From positions 23,361,385 to 23,425,384 of the forward strand of contig NC_088295.1 in the NCBI RefSeq assembly GCF_032854445.1: DNA of 64,000 nt. The letters are read 5' to 3'. Position numbers and translations under genes: made by a program. Positions within the stretch are counted from its first letter, which is position 1, and every line of letters begins with the position of its first letter. This document shows positions 56,681 to 64,000 of this stretch, in pieces. Source of the DNA: Liolophura sinensis. Its lineage: Eukaryota > Mollusca > Polyplacophora > Chitonida > Chitonidae. The notes beneath the pieces were generated by a model, which searched no databases, was not told the DNA's origin, and saw only the letters and a program-made list of their open reading frames with translations.

Positions 56681-59589
56681 ATGCTTCAAAATCCATCAGC
56701 GGAGAGGAACAAGGGCCCAATCTTGGAGGTTTTGAAGACTTACATAGATGATGATTTTAGAGGCAAGGCTATGGACTTTTCTGCAGGGGCTGGTGTTCAG
56801 TTGGTCCACTTCGCCTCTCACTTCACCAATGTCGCCTGGCAACCCACAGAACTTGATCCACAGTGTCTGGACAGGTATATACATTAAACAGATGTATATA
56901 TTTACCTACCTTCTCCTGAGTGTAAAGTCTTATAATATACATTGTACACAGGATTTTCTGTACAGGAGTGACTGCATCAGTATTTGGGATTTTTTAAATA
57001 ATATATTCCTGAAAGTACCATGGGAAATAAAGTATGTTATATAGTGCATGACAAAATGTCAAAGTGATGGACATAGGAATAGGGCAAATGGGACTCCATT
57101 TAGCATGAAGGCAAATTTTATTTTAGGAAGAGGCCTCCATTACTTAGGTCTCACAAATGTGATGGCTGTGAGTCCAGCTCATTCTGGTTTCCTCTCCAGC
57201 TATACGTGGGAAGGTCTGTCAGCAACCTGCAGATGGTCATGTTTCCCCCAGGCTCTGCCAGGTTTCCTCCCTCCATAAAGCTGGCCGGCATCGTTCAGGT
57301 AAAATATTTTTGAGTACGGCATAAACCACCAATCAAATAAATAAATATTGATGTATCAAGGTAATAATTGAAGGTAATAATCATGAAAACTGTTTCTGTT
57401 TGTATTTTAGCATAAAAGCTTACATTCAACACAAGAAACTGCACAATGTACTGGAGCCATTTCAGGTTGATGCTCGGGAGCCAGTAGAGGGCTGGGCAAT
57501 GGGACAGCTCGAGGCCAGTTCCTTTGACTTCATCATCAGCATCAACTTAATTCATATATCACCATGGTCAGCTGCTCAGGTATGGTTTACACTTCATTGT
57601 GCGACATATATTGTGACAAAATAAATCATTTAGCTCTGTACTGAACAGGTTTGTGACCAGTATACAGAAGAATCATTACTTATCATGGGCCATTTGCATT
57701 GCCACTTCAATGTCCTGATAAATCAGATTTTTCTTCCGTGTGAGTATACAAGGTTACAATACAATACAATACACCAGTGTTGCTGAAATCATTTGATAGC
57801 CTGAAAACAAAGTATTTCATCTAGCTCAGAAGGAAACTTTTAGCTTAGTAAATTTGGTTCAGTCCTGTTTACTATGTAATCGAAAGTGGTTAGCTTCTAT
57901 GTTGGTTTTTATTTTGTGAATTTATGTATATTTGCAAAAATAAAAGTTTGTTGTCATTGTGTAGGGTCTGTTCAAAGGGGCTGGCTTACTGTTAAAACAG
58001 AATGGTTATCTGTTTACATATGGGGTAAGTATGATTCATCAGTATCCGTACAGTTATACAAACCATAATTTATATGGGCAAATTGCACGATAGCATTTTT
58101 ATACCAATGTAGTTAGCTTATAAATACATTTTTTACATGCTTGTATTTGGCTTTATATAGAAAGGTTAAGATAAACACCCAAGCAATATATATGAACAAA
58201 AACTGCTTCAATATATGTTGAATCATGACACCAATCTTAATGTATTTTTTTTTTTATTTAATCCTCTTTTCAAGCTGTGAACATAGCATGATATATATAT
58301 TTATTTGAAGCCCTATGCAGTGAATGGATCACTTACTCCTGACAGCAACGTGATGTTTGACCAGAGCCTGAAGAGCAGAAATTCAGAATGGGGAATTAGA
58401 GATGTTGAGGACCTGAAGAAATTAGCTGCTCAGAATGGATTGTCACTGGAGAAAATGGTAATGAACAATGATTCATTTAATTCTTTGGAAAGATTTATTT
58501 CAGTAATTGATTGATGCTCAACACCACACTTGAGAATTTTTCACTTTTGCAATGGTGGTCAGTTTTATGGATGGAGGAAACTAGATTTTCTGTGATAAAC
58601 CACAACTGTTTGGCAATTTACTTACAGACTTCCCCACATGACGCACAAATATGCAAACCATGATGAGTAAGACAGGTGATCTTCACCCAGCGTTAGGGCA
58701 TCTCCGTTGCCTAATAGTTAGTGTGGTAGAACAGCACATTGAGTGCACCTTTTTATGAAGCTTCCAACGCCATTCACACAAAAAATCATTTTTAGTGTCA
58801 TTTACATAATCATTGTATGCTTAAATTCCACCTGAAAAGTGATTTAATGGTTGAAAAATGGTTTAATACATCAAGCATTAAACCTCAAAGGGATACAGGA
58901 GCATTATAGCCCAATGTATTGGCTTATTTTTGGTTTGATGGTCAGTGTAGTTTTAAACTTTGTTCTTGGTATGCTCACTCAAGACAGGGTGTGTGTTATC
59001 TACATGTATTTTGTAATCTGGCCAGGCATTTTGAATTCATAGACCATGTTCAGTCATCATTGTGCACTTTACAAATATACATGTAGTTTTGGGGCCAAGA
59101 TTTTATTCTTTTCAATGTGTCCATGGTAACACAAGTATTTGACTTACCACCTTCGAATGAGTGAGTGAATGAGTGAGTGCTTGGGGTTTAATGTCGTACT
59201 TAACAATTTTTCAGTCATATGATGACAAATGCAAGTAAGCCGCCCTTACTGAAGGCAAGTAAGCCACCCTGCCCAAGCCATTATACTGATACGGGTCAAC
59301 CAGTCGTTGCACTTCCTCTTTTAAGGTCTTGGTTGTGACTCGACCCAGGACTGACCCTGGATCTACGGTTCCCAAAGTGGATGCTCTACTAACTGTGCTA
59401 TCGGGGCCAGTCACCTTCGAATGAAGGGTTGTACAAATTATGAGTATATTGAGATACTCTACCAAGTAGTTGACAGTCATAACAGTTTGGCTCTTCCACC
59501 CCACATTCACTCATTTGTGTTCTTTTATCTTACAGATTGATCGCCCTGCCAATAACAAAGTGTTAGTCTTTAAGAGGAGCAAGTCATGA
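56681..59589 (+). CDS. METTL26: METTL26 (C16orf13/UPF0585) methyltransferase-like protein, complete
   Basis: Five plus-strand coding exons: 56681-56874, 57411-57579, 57965-58024, 58311-58457 and 59536-59589, all GT-AG and in phase, giving 207 residues (human about 204). The protein starts MLQNPSAERNKGPILEVLKT, with the family's AERNK block. The SAM-binding-like motif is MDFSAGAGVQLVHFA (residues 31-45), followed by WQPTELDPQCLDS, FDFIISINLIHISPW, GLFKGAGLLLKQNGYLFTYG, PYAVNGSLTPDSN and the end IDRPANNKVLVFKRSKS. The family has the class I methyltransferase fold, but to my knowledge no firmly established substrate. Intron 1 carries a SINE-A and intron 4 a SINE-B. No frameshift. The start ATG is the family position. 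Confidence 0.95.
57127..57348 (+). repeat. SINE family A in METTL26 intron 1
   Basis: Diverged copy with part of the head (GTGAGTCCAGCTCATTCTGG), the middle (TACGTGGGAAGGTCTGTCAG, CAACCTGCAGATGGTCATGT) and the 3' end (TTTTTGAGTACGGCATAAAC, CACCAATCAAATAAATAAAT). Confidence 0.88.
59158..59412 (-). repeat. SINE family B in METTL26 intron 4, internally deleted
   Basis: Reverse-strand copy: GAGTGAGTGAATGAGTGAGT tail, GGGGTTTAATGTCGTACTTA, CAATTTTTCAGTCATATGAT, GTCAACCAGTCGTTGCACTT and a tRNA-like head (GACCCTGGATCTACGGTTCC, GATGCTCTACTAACTGTGCT). About 100 bp between the tail and the middle are missing compared with the copy at 32.2 kb. Confidence 0.85.
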
Positions 59590-61330
59590 TAAAGTGTTGA
59601 AATCATAAAGCACAAACTGTTCATAAAAGGATTTTAACCACGAGAAAACAAAGGTCTGGAAAACTGGGACCCATTCTGTAACAGACTATTGATATTCCTA
59701 TGTATGCGACAGGGTAATATTATTCTCCCTGAACATTTCTATACTGTACTTGTATATGTATCTTTGTTTTCATTTTTCAAAGAAATGTTACTGGAGAAAG
59801 TCCCATTTGTATTTTTTGTAATACATGTAGCTTGAATGGATTAGTGTTTTGACTAACCAAAATGTGTGTTCGAGACGATGTCACTTCACCAAAAGGGTTT
59901 ATGCTATAAATAAACCTTTTTAAAGGCTTGTTGATGTCAATAGATGCGCTTCAAAACTTTGATAATAGTATGTACAATTAAAGAAAGTAGAAGGAGCAGT
60001 GTTTTGCTGTGGTATTTTGACTAATCCTGCTAAACAAGTTTTGCTGTGTAGTGACCCTAATGTTAAAGTTACTGGCGCGAACTATTCAGTTGTGTTGCAC
60101 ATACCAGCACTGCAATGTGGAATAGTTGCTCGAGTAGTTAATAATATTTTTTTGTATGCAAGCCCAAGTGAATCTTGGGATAATGTTACTTTAACAGTAT
60201 AACTTTAATGATTCCATTGCAGTTCATTGATGTTCAAACCATGCAAAACTATCATGTAACTTTGAATTTGGAGTGTTTTGACTGTAACCAAAACATGTGT
60301 GTCTGAGATGGATGATGTTGCTTAACCCACCGGGTTTATTCCATAAATACACCTTTTTGCAGATACGACTGTGATCCTGTCTTGTACTTTTTGTCATCAG
60401 CAATTCATAGAGGGGTTATAATTGTAAGCCTTGTTTACATTATTCAGCTGGTCTGAGACACTGTGATCCAAATGATCTGTGTTGTTTATCATCACATCAT
60501 GAATATACGAACATGAATTAAGACGTGGGCTACTTTTACCACGAAATAAAAACTTTGAAATTCAGACCGTGATGAAAACTGACTAAGTACATTAAAAAAA
60601 AAAGTTCAGGTACAAGCCTACTTTATTTCACTTTGCACCAGATGCACATTTCAAGAAGCCTCACAAATAGCACAATAACAATAAAGTTTTCATTTTACAT
60701 GAAAAGAAACTGCTGATCAAATGTTCTTTTTTTAACATAAAAGGTGAAAATAAAACAACAGAGTCCAAAGGTAACATACTGTGCATGTTTAATGATTCTG
60801 ACAATTTTTCTGATATTTATCATAAAGTACATTAGAATTACACTTTAATGTTTGACACTGTAATTAAACGCAAAATCGCAGTAACTGTGACATCTTGCAG
60901 AATGTCTGTCATTTGCACTCCGGCCCCATCCTTAAGTCAATAGCCCATGTTACACGACATGATTATTGGACCAACAGAAGTTCTGAATGTCAAGCCAGGT
61001 GTAGGTCGACTTGTTATCGTAAACATCTTGAGGTCTGGGCCCAAGCAACAGCTCTGGACATAACTAGATGCTTTGAATTGCAGAAAAGTACAACATGCTC
61101 AACTGGCAAACCCACTCAGTTTGACTAAACCCAGTGCCTGATCGGATGCTCCAAACTGCTCCGAGTTGCAAGGTCAACCTACACCTGACTTGTAGAGCTG
61201 TTTGTAGCAGATAAACACATGTTAGACAGCACATAAAATAACATATTGCTGAAAATGGAATGTCTTGATACATTGCCTATTCGTGGGAAGCTGGACAGGC
61301 CCTTTACCTGTACATTAATATCAATGTGGA
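59590..61330. other. METTL26 3' flank, convergent with HGS
   Basis: Possible METTL26 poly(A) signal AATAAA near 59908. A segment around 59.82-59.92 kb is repeated in diverged form at 60.25-60.36 kb. A 22-bp inverted repeat (CAAGCCAGGTGTAGGTCGACTT type) pairs 60.99 kb with 61.17 kb. No coding exon seen; the HGS 3' untranslated region (minus) enters from the right. Confidence 0.5.
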
Positions 61331-61607
61331 GCTGATTTATTTATTTATTTATTTGATTGGTGTTTTATGCCATACTCGAGAATATTTCACTTATATAACG
61401 GCGGCCTGCATTATGGTGGGAGGAAACCGAGCAGAGCCGGGAAAAACCCACGACCATCCGCAGGTTGCTGGCAGACTTTCCCACGTACGGTCAAAGAGGA
61501 AGCCAGCATAATCTGAACTTGAACTCACAGCAGCCTGGTGACAGGCTCCTAGGTCATTACTACAAGCTAGTGCGCTAACCAACTGAGCCCCGGAGGCCCC
61601 CGAAGCT
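61331..61607 (-). mobile_element. SINE family A, near full-length
   Basis: Reverse-strand: (TTTA)n, TTTGATTGGTGTTTTATGCC, CTCGAGAATATTTCACTTAT, GCCTGCATTATGGTGGGAGG, CATCCGCAGGTTGCTGGCAG, GAACTTGAACTCACAGCAGC (B box) and AGTGCGCTAACCAACTGAGC (A box). Flanks GGAGCTGA and GAAGCTGA could be an aged target-site duplication. It lies about 260 bp beyond the HGS stop codon, perhaps in its 3' untranslated region. Confidence 0.9.
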
Positions 61608-61868
61608 GAACAAGGATGTATATATAATGACTCAGACCATTTATATGAGATACATGTAGCACATGTATTACAGCAAGACCATACACAATATATGCAACAT
61701 GCCGTATCAGTTAGGAGATTGTGTAACTACATGCACATTAATTAATTAATACATTTATCTTGAATATATATGTGTCTGAATCCTTAGCCATCAATTGAGG
61801 AACTACTGTAAACAGTACATAAAGATAACATTTAGATTACTATCACACCAATGATGACCAGGAGACTA

Positions 61869-63640
61869 TTAATCAAAGCTGATTAACTGGGGCTCCAGGA
61901 GCTGTTGTTGGCCTTGGGGTGGGGGTTGCTGTGCTTGGGTCTGGGCCATCTGCTGTTGAGGGGGTGCCATTTGCCCCATACCCGGCTGATACTGGGCTTG
62001 GGGCTGCCCGCCTCCCATGTACTGCTGTGAGGCTGGGTTATACACTTGCTGACTCTGGCCAGGGGGAAGGGCATTATTCATACCTGAAGATAAGATGGTT
62101 ACATTTTATTCAGTTACACACAATACAAAAGCATACATTTAAAGATTACCAACAAACTCAAAACTGAGTTAGCAATCTCACAAATGGGACAAACAAATTT
62201 AGTTGATGGGTACATCTGTCTTGTTCAAGAGTATTTCATTCATGTTCAGATCATTATTTAGAAAGACACATTTGCTTTGTTGCTGGTCCATGTACACAAA
62301 TCCACGTTTAGAAGGCAAAAAGCTTTTGGTCAATGTATGCTTTGGCCTGCGATTGCGATTGTAACTTTCAAAATTTCGCCGCACAATTCCTTAGTGCAAG
62401 CACTTATTTTTACAATCAACTGTAACCCCAACTGTAGAATCTACAATCAAATGTAAGCTTTGATGCAAGAGGTCCCAGGTTGTTTCTGTAGAAATGATGC
62501 AAGGTATCAAAAAGGCCTCACTGTGATACATGTAAATGGGATTTAGCCAATTTGAGGTCATCTTAGAAAGTTGTCTAAAGTTCGCTGCAAAATAACCCAA
62601 CAATGATTAACTTACTTTGCATGTTAAATGACTGATAATCCACAGAATTCCCACCAGGTTGATACCCTTGTGGTTGTGCCATTTGGGTGTGATTGGGACC
62701 TCCTGTGTTACCTGGGGGGTTAGCCTGGTTATACCCTATGGGCACAGAGGCTGGGTAAGAGTTGCCCATGCTTGTCTGTGACATACTGCCATCCACTGTG
62801 GTCTGGTAAGCTCCTGGTACATTACCAGGCATCATATTAGCAGGCACCTGACCCTGGTAAGGCACCTGTGACTGGCTGTAGACAGGGGTCTGGCCTGGCA
62901 GTCCGTATCCAGGCAGGGTTTGCCCCGGGGGTGGCATGTATCCACCAGCATGCTGCTGTTGTACATGGTGCACAGGGGAGCCTTCCACCGATCCCACAGG
63001 GCTCTGACCAGGCATCCCAGGCTGATACATTTGCTGAGGGTAGAGAGTGTGAGCATGTTACAGTGATCAAGAATTATACTTGGAGTACTGAGTTAGCAAT
63101 ACATATGTCATCTACCAATGAAGCCACTTACAAAGTTTCAATTAAATACAACAAACTATTCTGGGGAAAAAATGCCCCAAAAAAAAAGGAAAAGACAAAA
63201 ACAGCCAGAATTTTGTCAAAATAGATGAAACAGTCCAAAACTCCTAACCTAATTTCTTACCTGCCATGGTAAAGTTTTGACAAAAAAAAACAAAAAACAA
63301 TGAACTGAAAGACAAGGTGTAAATTTACAGTTCTCTTTTGTACTGACTACTACACATAACACTTCCATCAGGCACTACCGTTATGGGTGTTGTAACTATA
63401 TACATTAACATACATTGAGTGTACAGTGTGTAAGTGCAAAAGAAATGTTTGTTGGACATGCATGACACATCAGCACGTATTATTTAGTAGCAGGAAATGA
63501 GCACTAACTTGTGGATATCCATAAGCCTGCATCTGTCTGATCTGGGTGAGTTGTTTCTGCTGCTCAAACCTCATCTGCATCTCCCTCTCCTGCTCTTGCA
63601 GCCTCTGTAAATGCAGCTGTCTCTGCATCTCAAGGTATTC
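61869..63640 (-). CDS. HGS: HGS/HRS (ESCRT-0 subunit), C-terminal three exons, partial
   Basis: Minus-strand exons 63640-63509, 63033-62616 and 62083-61869 (stop), with GT-AG borders and matching phases; the 5' part lies beyond the right edge. The first exon encodes a charged coiled coil (EYLEMQRQLHLQRLQEQERE and on to YGYPQ) matching the human HRS segment EYLEFQRQLAIQRLQEQEKE. The next is Pro/Gln/Gly/Tyr-rich and contains GSVEGSP, conserved with human. The last ends EPQLISFD; LISFD is the clathrin-box motif at the very C-terminus of HRS. With STAM, HRS forms ESCRT-0 on early endosomes, where it binds ubiquitinated cargo and PI3P and recruits clathrin and ESCRT-I. The FYVE, VHS and UIM regions are not in the window. 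About 765 bp of coding sequence with no frameshift. Convergent with METTL26. Confidence 0.95.
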
Positions 63641-64000
63641 CTGTCAACAAATAGTCCCCAATCAACATATTCAAACCAAATATAGTTAGACAGTATGTGA
63701 CTTTAGTTAGACAACTGTGACAAGTCACTCTTATTTTTGTGATGGATCAATACTGAATATTAACCAAGAAGAATGTTGTCTTAAAAGTGTACTTAGAGCT
63801 CTCTGTAAACACAGCGTAAGGGTGAAATATTCTGTAATGAATCAGAAAACACACCTGGGCTTCAAATGTTGGTAATGAACAGCTGTAAAGATTATATTCC
63901 AACAGTGCATACACAGTCACATAATTAATTTGTTTTAAATAATTTATAACCAGAGAGACACTTCACAGATGTATGTCGTGTTCTCAAATATTTCACTTGA
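63641..64000 (-). other. HGS intron (partial)
   Basis: Upstream of the acceptor at 63641-63642 on the minus strand. No further HGS exon was recognised to the window edge. Confidence 0.6.

Noticed and set aside
62868-63224. 118-codon plus-strand frame
   Set aside because: Antisense to the Pro/Gln-rich HGS exon; its second half is A-rich intron.

Overview
This is a eukaryotic (metazoan) nuclear genomic window. It is AT-rich, with short coding exons bounded by GT-AG introns, long introns and many SINEs and other repeats. The encoded proteins are animal orthologues: GRB2, mitochondrial carrier UCP4, an SLC16 monocarboxylate-transporter-like protein, MCRIP/FAM195, METTL26 and HGS/HRS. The abundant tRNA-derived SINEs, one family ending in AAAT repeats and one in ACTC repeats, together with Crypton-like and Ty3/gypsy-like remnants, suggest a lophotrochozoan, probably a mollusc. 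That taxon is an inference and was not tested. Most genes were assembled here exon by exon from splice sites and reading phase, because single open reading frames hardly reveal them.

Layout. 1-9 kb: a 45-bp tandem array, exon-like pieces on the minus strand that I do not recognise, a broken THAP-domain exon, a Crypton-type tyrosine recombinase fossil, a palindromic MITE, a 90-bp minisatellite and a SINE with clear target-site duplications. 9.2-14.3 kb (minus): the first four exons of a UCP4/SLC25A27-like carrier, two of which carry a one-base frameshift; a second Crypton fossil lies in its first intron. 15.95-25.03 kb (plus): a complete five-exon GRB2 orthologue (SH3-SH2-SH3, 217 aa). 25-33 kb: 3' flank and repeats. 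33.1-36.9 kb (minus): an SLC16-like transporter in two coding exons, with about five frameshifts in the first; its intron holds the 3' end of a Ty3/gypsy-like element inserted into an older dispersed repeat. 37-50 kb: no recognised gene; SINEs, fold-back elements, GC-rich inverted repeats and two minisatellites. 50.5-54.4 kb (minus): a complete five-exon MCRIP gene. 54.6 kb: a tRNA-Gly(CCC) gene. 56.7-59.6 kb (plus): a complete five-exon METTL26 gene, head-to-head with MCRIP. 61.9-63.6 kb (minus, running off the right edge): the last three exons of HGS, ending in the clathrin-box residues LISFD.

The genes do not form one pathway, though GRB2 (receptor tyrosine kinase signalling) and HGS (sorting of those receptors by ESCRT-0) act on the same receptors. 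The most interesting signal is gene order. The divergent MCRIP-METTL26 pair resembles human 16p13.3, and MCRIP close to HGS resembles human 17q25.3. The frameshifts are uneven: none in about 2.4 kb of GRB2, MCRIP, METTL26 and HGS coding sequence, but about seven in about 2.0 kb of UCP4 and SLC16. They point either to local consensus errors or to decaying genes. I saw no evidence of a wholly new biological system.
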